The notes under the pieces are model-generated. The model ran no database searches and was not told the DNA's origin. It worked only from the letters and a program-made list of their open reading frames with translations. Shown here in pieces: positions 1-8,023 of a DNA stretch of 14,940 nucleotides. Where the stretch lies: assembly GCA_965365465.1 (NCBI GenBank), contig CBDUBU010000072.1, forward strand, positions 1 through 14,940, read 5' to 3'. This DNA is from CBDUBU01 sp965365465. Lineage in GTDB: Bacteria > Bacteroidota > Rhodothermia > Rhodothermales > DASSAV01. Made by a program: the position numbers and the translations under genes. Numbering within the stretch: the stretch's first letter is position 1; every line of letters starts with the position of its first letter.

Positions 1-204
1 GTAGCCGTCATACCGGACGACCCCGCCCTGCGTGGCGAGCCACAGAAACCCGTGCCGATCCTGGGTGATGCCCGTGATGAAGTTTCCAGGCTGGCCGCCC
101 GGCAAGCGAACCTGCTCAAAGGTGAACTCCTGCCCCTGGGCCTGCACGCGCAGCGCCGGCCGGAAGCAGAGCGCCAGCAGGGCAAGGGTGAAGGCGATCC
201 GCAT
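1..204 (-). CDS. N-terminus of a secreted two-component-type propeller sensor/regulator (partial)
   Basis: Reading leftwards from an ATG at 204, the frame stays open to the window edge (68 codons). The product starts with a signal peptide (MRIAFTLALLALCF, small residues to about residue 22) and then shows the repeat typical of the two-component-regulator propeller family (ITQDRHGFLWLATQGG followed by VVRYDGY, about residues 46-68). In known members such blades form a periplasmic sensor in front of a histidine kinase, diguanylate cyclase or hybrid two-component output. The output domain here lies outside the window, so the class cannot be fixed. An AAAGGTG ribosome-binding sequence sits about 6 nt before the ATG and a good -35/-10 pair lies upstream. 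The GH32 gene on the same strand makes a carbohydrate-sensing role plausible, but that is inference. Confidence 0.8.
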   Translation of the reverse strand, partial: MRIAFTLALLALCFRPALRVQAQGQEFTFEQVRLPGGQPGNFITGITQDRHGFLWLATQGGVVRYDGY

Positions 205-231
205 AGGTTCACCTTTGTGGCTAATGATGTG

Positions 232-259
232 ATTTTACCAGCGGCTTCCCGAATGTGAA
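232..259 (-). promoter_or_regulatory. Predicted sigma70-like promoter of the propeller regulator
   Basis: On the minus strand TTCACA (254-259) and TAAAAT (232-237) are separated by 16 bp, each one base from the consensus hexamers. The -10 box lies 27 nt before the start codon at 204. Two other candidate promoters in this window have the same 16-bp spacing and similar hexamers, which supports the reading. No experimental evidence. Confidence 0.45.
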
Positions 260-353
260 ACAGAGGACGGCAGCAGGTGCTACGGAATTAAAACACAGAA
301 GTTTACTCCGTCCTTTCCTTTTTTCTCTGCCCCTGCCCGAAAAGCCTGTCAGA

Positions 354-390
354 AGGCCCTGTGCTGTTACAAGCGTGAAGCACAGGGCCT
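354..390. terminator. Perfect 12-bp stem-loop, probable terminator
   Basis: AGGCCCTGTGCT (354-365) and its exact reverse complement (379-390) flank a 13-nt loop. Rightwards the stem is followed by CCTCC and five T (396-400); leftwards only by a T-poor stretch with one TTTT. It lies 40 bp past the stop of the AraC remnant on the minus strand, so it probably once terminated that gene. The T-run favours the opposite direction, so the orientation is left open. Confidence 0.55.
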
Positions 391-429
391 CCTCCTTTTT
401 GCGCAGGTACGGGAACGGGTTTTTGGCGC

Positions 430-588
430 CTATTGGGCTATCCCCTTTGCAGCCTCCCGCAGCCATTCTACATCGCGCATCGGCGGATGCCCGAAGCGTC
501 GCTTATATTCCCGGCTGAAGTGCGAGGCATTGTCCTAACCTGCACTGTGCCCAGCAGTCGCCCCGTCGAGGTCTTCGCTGAGCAGCAC
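430..588 (-). pseudogene. Remnant of an AraC-family regulator C-terminus
   Basis: Reading leftwards from 534 to a TAG at 430-432, the frame gives 34 residues beginning DNASHFSREYKRRFGHPPMR and ending REAAKGIAQ. This is the signature of the second helix-turn-helix of AraC/XylS proteins (family pattern: GF.d.SHFSr.FKrrFG..P). Immediately before it, in the same frame, is an in-frame TAG (535-537), at the place where the family has the Phe of the GF pair. Further back, VLLSEDLD...GHSAG (588-538) resembles the first helix-turn-helix weakly. There is no usable start, and the GH32 gene begins where the rest of the protein should be. The tail match is strong; the extent of the upstream homology is uncertain. 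It was probably a regulator of, or next to, the GH32 gene. Confidence 0.7.
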
Positions 589-594
589 GCCCAT

Positions 595-628
595 AAAGTG
601 CCTCTCGCATTATCGCAAGGGGCGCTTT
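595..628 (-). terminator. Hairpin directly after the GH32 stop codon
   Basis: Five nucleotides past the GH32 stop, the minus strand can fold a 34-nt hairpin from AAAGCGCC to GGCACTTT. It has about 13 pairs including wobbles, two mismatches and a tiny loop. No long T-run follows (CTTTATGGG), so it is either a weak intrinsic terminator or an mRNA 3'-end stabilising structure. Confidence 0.45.
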
Positions 629-633
629 CGGGT

Positions 634-2238
634 TCAGGGGGCCTTGTATGCGGGTTCTGTCCATGTGGAGGCCATCTCCCAGCTATCGAGTGAAACGAGT
701 CGCGCTGTGCCGCCCTGAGCAAACAGGGCTACGCCCGCACTCTCCGGCTTGGGAAAGATCTGGTCGGTGATCGTAATACGCCCGTTTCCAGCAAAGACCT
801 CCACCGATGACCAGTCCACGAAAACGTGCAGCCGCACACGCCTGTCTTTGGCAGGAAGCGGCGCTGCGTGGCGGGCCGCGAATCCGGGATGAAAACTGAC
901 CTCTCCCGAACGGCTACGGTCGACGAAGACCTCTCCGTCCATCACGTCGTAGCCGACAAGCGTCTCCTCGTCGTTTCCCATCCGCACCTTGAGGCCGAAG
1001 ACGTCGGCATTGCCCACCTCGAACTCCGCAATGATTTCGAGCGCCTTACCTGCAATTCCGCGTTCAGCGAGCGAAAGCGTACCCTCGGCCACCTCGATGT
1101 TGCTCACATGGCGCTGCGTCCGGCGCAAGGGGGGCAGACCGTTTGCCGGTTGTTGCATGAGCCGGACCTCGCCGTCGAGCGTCCGCAGCGTCACGCGGCG
1201 CGGCAGGCTCTGAGCGCTCCGCCACGGTGAGGTTGGAATGTCTCCGGCATACATCCAGTTATTCATCCAGGCGATCCACAGGCGGTCGCCGCCGGTCTCC
1301 GGAATGCCGGACCAGGAGACGGCAGCGTAGAAGTCAGCCCCGTAGTCTACCCAGCGTGCGTGCTCGTCGCCAACGCCCACGGGCGCATCGGGCGTGAATG
1401 CCTTGCCATCGAACTGTCCAATGAAATACTGGCCCCCCGAACCGCCGGCGATGCTGCCGGGATTGAGATCTACCTCCAGCACCCAGCGCGTGTTGGACGG
1501 ATCGCCGTCCACAGGCAGTTCAAAAAGGTCGGGGCACTCCCAGATGCCCCCGATAGCCCCGGCAGGGCCGAAGTCGCTCAGGTGCGCCCATTGCTTGAGG
1601 TCCTCTGAGGCATAGAACTGCAGCTTGTGTTCGGTCGGGAGCGCCACGACCATTACCCATTTCCCCTCCGGTTCGTACCAGAATACTTTAGGATCGCGGA
1701 AGTCGCTCAGTCCGCGATCCAGGACCGGGTTGCCTTCGTACTTCGTCCAGGATCGGCCTCTGTCGGTGCTGTAGGCGATATGCTGCGACTGATTTCGGCC
1801 AGAGGTATGGTGGCCGGTGTAGATAGCTGCCAGCGGCGGCTCTGCATTCTCGGCGGGGGAATGGGCAGCGCCTTGCAAGGCAAACCCGGATGTGTTATTC
1901 CAGTCAACAACGGCGCTGCCGGAAAAAATCATAATGCTGTCCCTTTCGGCCAGCGCTACCGGCAGGTGCTCCCAGTGCGCCAGATCGCGGCTGACGGCGT
2001 GCCCCCAACTCATGTGCCCCCAGCGGTCGCCGAAGGGGTTATACTGGTAGAACAAATGGTATTCGCCGTTGAAGTAAACAAGGCCGTTTGGGTCGTTCAT
2101 CCAATTGACGGCGGGCGTGAAGTGATACTGTGGGCGGTAGCGTTCCGTATAGGTGGGCTTTACCTGCGCAGTAGCTGAAAGCGGTGCGACCACTATTGCC
2201 AGACTCAAAATCGAAAAAACGACGTGTTGTGCGTTCAT
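634..2238 (-). CDS. Secreted GH32 fructan/sucrose hydrolase (levanase, inulinase or invertase type)
   Basis: A 534-residue glycoside hydrolase family 32 enzyme. Residues 1-24 form a signal peptide ending in ATAQ, so it acts in the periplasm or outside the cell. The five-bladed propeller domain carries all three catalytic motifs: WMNDPNG with nucleophile D49, FRDP with transition-state stabiliser D182, and WECPDLF with acid/base E234. The C-terminal beta-sandwich is present, including the DWSSVEVF...ITDQIFP strands typical of the family. Family members cleave terminal beta-fructosyl bonds of levan, inulin or sucrose; the substrate cannot be chosen from sequence. No Shine-Dalgarno precedes the ATG, as is common in Bacteroidota. 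Its upstream neighbour is uvsE; downstream is a decayed AraC regulator. No fructokinase or transporter for fructose is adjacent. Confidence 0.93.
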   Translation of the reverse strand: MNAQHVVFSILSLAIVVAPLSATAQVKPTYTERYRPQYHFTPAVNWMNDPNGLVYFNGEYHLFYQYNPFGDRWGHMSWGHAVSRDLAHWEHLPVALAERDSIMIFSGSAVVDWNNTSGFALQGAAHSPAENAEPPLAAIYTGHHTSGRNQSQHIAYSTDRGRSWTKYEGNPVLDRGLSDFRDPKVFWYEPEGKWVMVVALPTEHKLQFYASEDLKQWAHLSDFGPAGAIGGIWECPDLFELPVDGDPSNTRWVLEVDLNPGSIAGGSGGQYFIGQFDGKAFTPDAPVGVGDEHARWVDYGADFYAAVSWSGIPETGGDRLWIAWMNNWMYAGDIPTSPWRSAQSLPRRVTLRTLDGEVRLMQQPANGLPPLRRTQRHVSNIEVAEGTLSLAERGIAGKALEIIAEFEVGNADVFGLKVRMGNDEETLVGYDVMDGEVFVDRSRSGEVSFHPGFAARHAAPLPAKDRRVRLHVFVDWSSVEVFAGNGRITITDQIFPKPESAGVALFAQGGTARLVSLDSWEMASTWTEPAYKAP

Positions 2239-2288
2239 AGCGTTACAGATTCAGGGAGCGGAAACCAATAAGCTACGCCGCAGGCGGG

Positions 2289-2342
2289 TGAAAAAATATA
2301 CTGGCGATCAGAGGAGAGGCGGGAATGGGTAAGCGTCGCCAG
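2289..2342 (-). terminator. Possible terminator after uvsE (long-loop hairpin with T-run)
   Basis: In the 148 bp between uvsE and GH32, minus-strand CTGGCGA (2336-2342) can pair with TCGCCAG (2301-2307) across a 28-nt loop, and the right arm runs into TATATTTTTTC. An overlapping alternative pairs ATACTGGC with GCCAGTAT (2377-2384 with 2298-2305). The T-run in the right place supports a terminator for uvsE, but the loop is long for an intrinsic one. Confidence 0.4.
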
Positions 2343-2386
2343 GAGGCTGATTTCTTCCCGGAAGCTGACTTGAAAAGCCAGTATGC

Positions 2387-3340
2387 TTACGGAGCCTCAG
2401 CAGGGAACTCCATTGGCGCTGCCCGTTCAGGCGCCAAACCTGTCCCCAGATAGCGCTGCACTTCAAGGACTGCAAGGTCCTTCTGTTTGGCTTCCAACAT
2501 CAGGTCATAAGGTCTCGCTCCGCCCACGCGCTCCATCACGTCCATCACCCACTGTACATCCTCCATGAGTACGTAGTCGGCGTGCGCGCCCCGCTGCCCT
2601 TCCGGTCCCGGACGAGCGCTCGACAGGTGGAACTTGGGTGCGCGGCTTCCCCATGTCTGAACCACACGTTCCAGTTTGTCGGCGAGCCCTGCCATTGGGT
2701 CATCTCCTTCGTGAAGAACCCGGTGATGAAAGAAGTCGAATACCATCGGGATTTCCAGCGCCTCGCACAGGGGCAGCACATCGTCAAGCGTGTACGTCGT
2801 ATCATCGTTTTCGAGCGTAAGTATGGCGCGAGCCTCGTCTGAGAGCCGGTCGAAGTTGCTCTGGAAACGCGCCATTGCAGCGGCTTTGTCTCCATAGGCT
2901 CCGCCTACATGGAGCGTGAGGGTGCCCTGCACGGGATCAATTAGTCGGAGCAGACGGGCCTGATGGTCGAGTTCCTTTACGCTCTCGGCGACGACTTCCT
3001 CCCGTAAGGAATTCAGCACGGTGTACTGCCCCGGATGATTCGTTACACGCATTTTGTGCTTTTTTACCTGTCTCCGGATGGCGCGGAACATCCAGTCGTA
3101 GGCTTCAGCCCAATCGAATGGAAAGTCGGGGTGTGTGGCGAAGGGGATTATGTCGGAGGAGATGCGCAGGAAGTGAATCCCATGCTCGACATTCCACAAC
3201 ACCATTTGTTCGATGTCCTGTAGGTTCCGGGTAACGGCAGGTATGATTTTCTCCGTCCTGAGATTGGACAGGCGAAGCGTCCGGCTGACAGTGCCGAGCG
3301 AGAGGTTCTGGCAGGCGTAGCCAAGATAGCGAAGATGCAT
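2387..3340 (-). CDS. uvsE: UV damage endonuclease UvsE/UvdE
   Basis: A 317-residue TIM-barrel endonuclease that nicks DNA 5' to UV photoproducts in the alternative excision repair pathway; cytoplasmic. Recognition rests on the N-terminal LGYACQNLSLG, LRISSDIIPFATHPD (H70), NHPGQYTVLN (H102), LTLHVGGAYGDK (H144), LENDD (E177), FDFFHH (D202, H205, H206), APKFHLSSARPG (K236, H238) and the late LEAKQKD (E283). These are the metal-binding and catalytic positions of the family, spaced closely like the Thermus enzyme, including the lysine position that can be carboxylated. Length is normal. No Shine-Dalgarno is seen before the ATG. It lies upstream of GH32 on the same strand with 148 bp and a possible terminator between; no functional link to sugar genes is evident. 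Confidence 0.95.
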   Translation of the reverse strand: MHLRYLGYACQNLSLGTVSRTLRLSNLRTEKIIPAVTRNLQDIEQMVLWNVEHGIHFLRISSDIIPFATHPDFPFDWAEAYDWMFRAIRRQVKKHKMRVTNHPGQYTVLNSLREEVVAESVKELDHQARLLRLIDPVQGTLTLHVGGAYGDKAAAMARFQSNFDRLSDEARAILTLENDDTTYTLDDVLPLCEALEIPMVFDFFHHRVLHEGDDPMAGLADKLERVVQTWGSRAPKFHLSSARPGPEGQRGAHADYVLMEDVQWVMDVMERVGGARPYDLMLEAKQKDLAVLEVQRYLGTGLAPERAAPMEFPAEAP

Positions 3341-3471
3341 AATTCAGGATAAATGCTGAAAGTGAGCAGTCGCCGGGTTAACTTGGGCGGCGACAGGGCA
3401 AGACCTTCCGGCTCAGGCGGTGCGACATAATCCGGAAACGGATTTCCCGGAGTTCTGCGCCTCTATAGTTG

Positions 3472-3483
3472 CCGTCATTGACG
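3472..3483. promoter_or_regulatory. CGTCA-N-TGACG palindrome, candidate operator
   Basis: CGTCA, a central T, then TGACG (3473-3483), preceded by a further C. It is about 290 bp before the GH51 start, and a half-site CCGTCAT lies at 3545-3551. The same palindrome with a different central base occurs at 14321-14331 before the DUF1080 gene. The binding protein is unknown. Confidence 0.35.
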
Positions 3484-3706
3484 TTAGGCCGCAAGAAAAC
3501 GGAGCTTTTGGTGTTCCGCCGACAGTTTGCAGGTTTGGGAAGTTCCGTCATCGCGGCCGGCAGAATGAATAATAACGTAAATCGCACACGTTCAACGCTT
3601 GGCCTTACGTGTCTGCCAGGCGGTTTGGGCATTCATCAGCATTGATTTTCAAGACGGGCGGCAAAAAAACTCCAGAGATGATTCGTAGCTCCAGACCGAC
3701 TCCGTT

Positions 3707-3734
3707 TTGCATTTCGATAAAGGCAGGTTAAAAT
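3707..3734 (+). promoter_or_regulatory. Predicted promoter of the GH51 gene
   Basis: TTGCAT (3707-3712) and TAAAAT (3729-3734) are separated by 16 bp, 37 bp before the start codon at 3772. The spacing matches the other candidate promoters in the window. A GGAGGA ribosome-binding sequence follows at 3755-3760. Confidence 0.4.
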
Positions 3735-3771
3735 CCGGCTATCAATCACCAGATGGAGGACCGTTCTTACC

Positions 3772-5382
3772 ATGTACAGCAAACCGATACAGCACGCAGT
3801 CTGCCTGTTGCTTCTGACGCTCCTCAGCCTTTCAGCGCCGGCGACCGCGCAGCCGGTTAACTCTGAGGGGCAGGAAGCAGTGCGCCTCGTCGTCAACGCC
3901 GATCAGGGCGAGCACACCATTAGTCGCCACATTTACGGTCATTTTGCCGAACATCTGGGCCGTGACATTTATGGCGGCTTCTGGGTGCAGGAAAACGGAG
4001 GAGCGGGCACGGCTGCCAATCCTCCGTCCGGCTCACCCTCCGGGTGGCGCTACAACGATCAGGTGATAGAGGCCCTGCGCAAGATCAAGGTCCCCAATCT
4101 TCGCTGGCCCGGCGGCTGTTTTGCAGACTACTACCACTGGGAAGACGGCATCGGCCCGCGTGAGGAGCGCCCGACGATGGTCAACACCATCTGGGGCGGC
4201 GTCACCGAGGACAACAGCTTCGGCACACACGAATATCTGGAACTGGTCGAACGGCTGGGAACGGAGCCTTTCGTTGTAGGCAACGTCGGCAGCGGTACGG
4301 TTGAGGAGATGGCAAACTGGTGGGAATACGTGAATCATCCCGGCGGCAGTTCCCTGGCCGAATTGCGCCGGGAGAACGGGCGCACGGAGCCGTGGAATGT
4401 GAGGTTCTGGGGCGTCGGCAACGAAAGCTGGGGCTGTGGAGGCGAGATGACCCCGGAATACTATGCCGATCTCTACAAACGCTTCGCTACCTTTTTGCGT
4501 CCTATCGGCGAGACGCGCCCCCTCCGTGTTGCCACCGGCCCAAACTCCGGCGACTACAACTGGACGGAAGTTATGATGCGGGATGCGGGCCGCTTTATCG
4601 ATGCACTCGATATGCATTACTACACCTTGACTGGCGACTGGAACAACAAGGGGCGGGCTACCACGTTTCCGGAAAGCGAATGGTTCGAAATCATGCAGCG
4701 CGCCCTGCGGATGGAAGAACTCATCGAGCGCCATTCGACCATCATGGACCGTTATGATCCGGGCAAGCGGGTGTCGCTGATGGTTGGGGAGTGGGGCACA
4801 TGGCACCAGGTGGAGCCAGGGACGGAGCCGGGCTTTCTCTACCAGCAGAATGCGCTGCGAGACGCACTCGTCGCCTCGGTGACGCTGGACATCTTCAACA
4901 ACCACGCCGACCGTGTGCGGATGGCTAACATCGCGCAGACCGTCAATGTGTTGCAGGCCATGATTCTGACGCAAGGCGACCGGATGATCCTGACGCCCAC
5001 CTACCACGTTTTCGAACTCTACACGGTGCATCACGACGCGACGCTGCTCCCGATCTCGTTGCAGGAGGGGCAGTATTCCTATGAAGGGGAAACCATTCCT
5101 GCCGTGAGCGCATCGGCATCTCGGGATCAAGCTGGTAAGGTTCACATAACGCTGACCAACCTCGATCCCAACCAGCCGCGAACCGTTACGACTGAAATCC
5201 GTGGGGCGAATCTTACACGTGTGCAAGGACGCATCCTGACGGCTCCTGAGATGAATGCACACAATACATTCGAGCAGCCCGATGCCGTCCGTCCGGCTGA
5301 TTTCAGCGGAGCGCAGTTTGCGGGCGAAACCCTCACAGTTGTGTTGCCTGCAAAATCCATCGTTGCGCTCGAACTGGAGTGA
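3772..5382 (+). CDS. Secreted GH51 alpha-L-arabinofuranosidase
   Basis: A 536-residue GH51 enzyme that removes terminal alpha-L-arabinofuranosyl units from arabinan, arabinoxylan or oligosaccharides. The signal peptide covers residues 1-27 (CLLLLTLLSLSAPATAQ), unlike many GH51 enzymes, which are cytoplasmic, so this one acts in the periplasm or outside. The family is clear from IYGHFAEHLGRDIYGG (54-69), LRWPGGCFADYYHWEDGIG (110-128), WGVGNESWGCGG with acid/base E218, and MVGEWGTWH with nucleophile E340. A C-terminal beta-sandwich (roughly 400-536) ends in the usual AKSIVALELE. The start is supported by GGAGGA 11 nt upstream and by the signal peptide. The isomerase and ABC importer genes follow on the same strand after 138 bp, so the released pentose is their likely substrate (inference). 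GH51 also contains some endoglucanases. Confidence 0.93.
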   Translation: MYSKPIQHAVCLLLLTLLSLSAPATAQPVNSEGQEAVRLVVNADQGEHTISRHIYGHFAEHLGRDIYGGFWVQENGGAGTAANPPSGSPSGWRYNDQVIEALRKIKVPNLRWPGGCFADYYHWEDGIGPREERPTMVNTIWGGVTEDNSFGTHEYLELVERLGTEPFVVGNVGSGTVEEMANWWEYVNHPGGSSLAELRRENGRTEPWNVRFWGVGNESWGCGGEMTPEYYADLYKRFATFLRPIGETRPLRVATGPNSGDYNWTEVMMRDAGRFIDALDMHYYTLTGDWNNKGRATTFPESEWFEIMQRALRMEELIERHSTIMDRYDPGKRVSLMVGEWGTWHQVEPGTEPGFLYQQNALRDALVASVTLDIFNNHADRVRMANIAQTVNVLQAMILTQGDRMILTPTYHVFELYTVHHDATLLPISLQEGQYSYEGETIPAVSASASRDQAGKVHITLTNLDPNQPRTVTTEIRGANLTRVQGRILTAPEMNAHNTFEQPDAVRPADFSGAQFAGETLTVVLPAKSIVALELE

Positions 5383-5520
5383 GCAGACGCTGCGTTACAG
5401 CCGGCAGGCCCCTTCAAACGGGATAAAAAACTGAAAACGCTACAGTCTGTGCTCCTTTATCATAACAAGGTGATCGGTAAATTCCGCTTTCCTTGTTTCA
5501 CCCTCAGAACATAAACAGAC

Positions 5521-7011
5521 ATGGGATCACGACCAAGCGCTGAACGAGAAGGCAATCAGTCTCCCTTTACCGCTTACGGCGCCGAGGCGCCTTCCGCAAA
5601 GGCCGGACGGCCCCTGACGTTGGGCGTTATCGTTGGCAACCGGGGCTTCTTTCCGGCCCACCTCTGCCTTTCCGGACGCAAGCTTATCCTGGAGGTGCTC
5701 CAGCAGCAAGGCATCCGCGTCGTCATCACGCCCGAAGAAGAAACCAGCAACGGCGCCATCGAGAGCCTTCAGGAGGCTCGTCGCTGCGCCGACCTCTTCC
5801 GCCGCCGCCGCGACGAGATCGACGGCGTGCTCGTGACCTTGCCCAACTTCGGCGACGAACGTGCTATCGCCAATACGTTGCGCTGGGCCGATCTCGGCGT
5901 GCCGGTGCTGATCCATGCCTTTCAGGATACCGCCGATCAAATGTCGATTCAGTACCGGCGCGACAGCTTCTGCGGCAAGATGTCGGCCTGCAACAACCTG
6001 CATCAGTACGGCATTCGCTACACGCTCACCAGTAAACACACGATGGATCCCGATGGTGAAGCGTTTTCCAGGGATTTGCAGCAGTTTGCCGCCACGTGCC
6101 GCGTGGTGCGCTCGCTGCGCGGAGCCCGCCTGGGCCAGATCGGGGCGCGGCCTGCGGCCTTTAACACGGTGCGCTACAGCGAGAAGCTCTTCGAACGCAG
6201 CGGAATTTCGGTCGAGACGCTGGACCTGTCGGAGTTGCTTGGCTGGATCCGCCGTATGGGAAACGACGAGGCGCCGGTGCAGGCAAAGCTCGAAGAGATG
6301 CGCGCCTACACGCAAGTGGAAGGCATCCCGCAGGAGAGTCTTGTGAAGATGGCAAAGCTGGGAGTGGCTATCGACCGGTTCATGGAGGCGCAGGGGCTGG
6401 CAGCGACCGCGATTCAGTGCTGGACATCGCTGGAGGAGTTCTACGGCGTGGTGCCGTGTACGTGCATGAGCATGATGAGCAACCAGTTGCTCTCGAGCGC
6501 CTGCGAAGCCGATATCGCCGGTACGATCAGTATGTACGCCCTGGCGCAAGCAGCCCAGGTTCCTGCGGCGCTGCTGGACTGGAACAACAATTACGGCGAC
6601 GATGAGAACAAGGGGGTGGTTTTCCACTGCTCAAACCTGCCGAGTGCGTTCTTCGGGGAGCAGAAGATGGACTATCAGGAGATCATTGCCGGCACAGTGG
6701 GCAAGGAGAACACGTATGGCACGATCGTGGGGCGCATCGCGGCAGGGCCGTTCACGTACGCACGTGTCTCGACGGATGAGTTCAAGGGTGAGATTAAGGC
6801 ATACGTAGGAGAGGGGCGGTTCACGGAGGATGCAGTGCAGACCTTCGGGGGCTATGGGGTCTTTGAGGTTCCACAGTTGCAGCGGTTGCTCCGGCACATC
6901 TGCGAGCAGGGTTTCGAGCACCACGTAGCAGCCACCCGCGCCCGCGTGGCCGAGGCCGTTTCAGAAGCCTTTGGTAAGTACATGGCCTGGTCCGTTTACC
7001 ACCATGCCTGA
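5521..7011 (+). CDS. L-fucose/L-arabinose isomerase-type aldose-ketose isomerase
   Basis: A 496-residue cytoplasmic protein of the FucI/AraA-like group (COG2407 type), predicted to interconvert an aldose and a ketose with a divalent metal. The N-terminal Rossmann-like part starts at LTLGVIVGNRGFFPAHLC (33-50); the first 30 residues are a variable extension. The C-terminal half carries PCTCMSMMSNQLLSSACEAD (E329), LLDWNN (D353), VFHCSN (H369) and GYGVFEVPQ...GFEHHVAAT (H467/H468), which are candidate metal ligands. The E329-D353 spacing of 24 equals that of E337 and D361 in E. coli FucI. Family members act on L-fucose, D-arabinose and related sugars; the GH51 and pentose-type ABC context favours arabinose. 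No Shine-Dalgarno precedes the ATG. A binding-protein gene follows after 29 nt, so they are probably one operon. Confidence 0.82.
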   Translation: MGSRPSAEREGNQSPFTAYGAEAPSAKAGRPLTLGVIVGNRGFFPAHLCLSGRKLILEVLQQQGIRVVITPEEETSNGAIESLQEARRCADLFRRRRDEIDGVLVTLPNFGDERAIANTLRWADLGVPVLIHAFQDTADQMSIQYRRDSFCGKMSACNNLHQYGIRYTLTSKHTMDPDGEAFSRDLQQFAATCRVVRSLRGARLGQIGARPAAFNTVRYSEKLFERSGISVETLDLSELLGWIRRMGNDEAPVQAKLEEMRAYTQVEGIPQESLVKMAKLGVAIDRFMEAQGLAATAIQCWTSLEEFYGVVPCTCMSMMSNQLLSSACEADIAGTISMYALAQAAQVPAALLDWNNNYGDDENKGVVFHCSNLPSAFFGEQKMDYQEIIAGTVGKENTYGTIVGRIAAGPFTYARVSTDEFKGEIKAYVGEGRFTEDAVQTFGGYGVFEVPQLQRLLRHICEQGFEHHVAATRARVAEAVSEAFGKYMAWSVYHHA

Positions 7012-7040
7012 ATAAATGTGTGAACAGCAAGGAGTAGGAT

Positions 7041-8015
7041 ATGACTTTTATGATGAAACAGACACGAACAGGCTGGTTTGTGCTCGCCGTAGCGATGCTT
7101 TTGTTTGCTGCACTGGCCGGTTGCAAGTCCGAAGATGCTGCGGACACAGACGGGACGGATCGGCCTCAGGTTGCGCTTATTATGAAATCGCTGGCGAATG
7201 AGTTTTTCGTTTCGATGGCAGAGGGCGCAGAAGCCCATCACGAACAGCACGCCGCGCAGTACGACCTGATCGTAAACGGGATCAAGGACGAGAGCGACAT
7301 CAGCCAGCAGGTTGCGCTGGTTGAGCAGATGATCGCAATCGGCGTCGATGCGATTGTTATTGCCCCGGCGGATTCCCGGTCGCTGGCGCCGGTGCTGAAA
7401 CGGGCCAGGGATGCCGGAATTGTCGTCATCAACATTGATAACAAGCTGGATGAGGCTACGCTGGCGCAGACCGGCATCGACATACCGTTCGTGGGTCCGG
7501 ACAACCGGGAAGGAGCGCGTCTGGTCGGGGAGGCTTTGAGCAAGCATCTCAAGGCCGGAGATGAAGTAGCCATTCTGGAAGGTATCCCTACGGCTTTTAA
7601 TGCACAGCAACGGCGTTTGGGTTTCGAGGATGCTATGCAGAGCGCTCAGATGCGCGTAGTGGATGTGCAGAGTGGGCAATGGGAGCAGGCCAGAGCGAAC
7701 ACGGTGGCCTCGGCCATGATCAACACGCATCCCAACCTGAAGGCCATTCTGGCCAGCAATGACAATATGGCGCTTGGCGCTGCCGCCGCCGTGCGGCAGG
7801 CTGGCAAGGTGGGCGAAATCGCCATCGTAGGCTTCGACAACATACAGGCTATTCAGGAGATGGTGCGCGATGGGCGCGTGCTCGCTACTGCCGATCAACA
7901 CGGAGATCAACTTGCCGTCTATGGCATCGAGTACGCTCTCCAGATCCTGAATGGCGATGCCACCCCCGAAGATAAGCAGACGCCCGTCAATCTCATTACG
8001 GCAGAAAACCTTTAG
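7041..8015 (+). CDS. Sugar ABC importer, substrate-binding lipoprotein (RbsB-type, CUT2)
   Basis: A 324-residue binding protein of the periplasmic LacI-like type (Peripl_BP_4). It opens with a lipoprotein signal: the hydrophobic stretch from about residue 11 ends in ALAGC with the lipidated cysteine at C28. The fold is recognisable from VALIMKSLANEFFVSMAEGAE, DESDISQQVALVEQMI, GVDAIVIAPADSRSLAPVLK, VVINIDNKLD, FVGPDNREGARLVGEAL and the C-terminal IVGFDNIQAIQEMVRDGRV. These match ribose/pentose/fructose-type CUT2 binding proteins; the exact ligand cannot be read. GGAG lies 6 nt before the ATG at 7041, which decides this start over two later Met codons. The gene sits between the isomerase and the ATPase, with 29 and 8 nt gaps, as part of one transcription unit. 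Confidence 0.92.
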   Translation: MTFMMKQTRTGWFVLAVAMLLFAALAGCKSEDAADTDGTDRPQVALIMKSLANEFFVSMAEGAEAHHEQHAAQYDLIVNGIKDESDISQQVALVEQMIAIGVDAIVIAPADSRSLAPVLKRARDAGIVVINIDNKLDEATLAQTGIDIPFVGPDNREGARLVGEALSKHLKAGDEVAILEGIPTAFNAQQRRLGFEDAMQSAQMRVVDVQSGQWEQARANTVASAMINTHPNLKAILASNDNMALGAAAAVRQAGKVGEIAIVGFDNIQAIQEMVRDGRVLATADQHGDQLAVYGIEYALQILNGDATPEDKQTPVNLITAENL

Positions 8016-8023
8016 GCGCGTGC

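Larger units (their letters stand above)
205..633. other. Gene-free stretch between GH32 and the propeller regulator
   Basis: This 429-bp stretch holds no intact gene. From right to left it contains a hairpin just past the GH32 stop, a broken AraC-family C-terminus, a perfect 12-bp inverted repeat, and the promoter of the leftward regulator. Short open frames across it on both strands show no recognisable protein apart from the AraC remnant. Confidence 0.7.
3341..3771. other. Intergenic region between divergent uvsE and GH51 genes
   Basis: These 431 bp hold no convincing gene; a minus-strand open frame across 3378-3632 has no recognisable content. Visible elements are a CGTCA-T-TGACG palindrome (3473-3483) with a further CCGTCAT at 3545, an ACACGT/ACGTGT inverted repeat (3586-3612), a small TCCGGAAA...TTTCCCGGA repeat (3431-3451), and the candidate GH51 promoter. 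Confidence 0.6.

Noticed and set aside
3592..3606. Possible LacI-type operator around TTCAACGCTTGG
   Set aside because: Too few of the fixed positions match. The flanking ACACGT/ACGTGT repeat is short and may be chance.
4033..5262. 409-codon open frame on the minus strand opposite the GH51 gene
   Set aside because: Fully overlaps a gene with intact GH51 catalytic motifs, and its translation shows no recognisable domain. It is a high-GC shadow frame.
5527..6627. 366-codon minus-strand frame opposite the isomerase
   Set aside because: Translation is rich in His/Arg/Leu without motifs, and the plus-strand gene is well supported.
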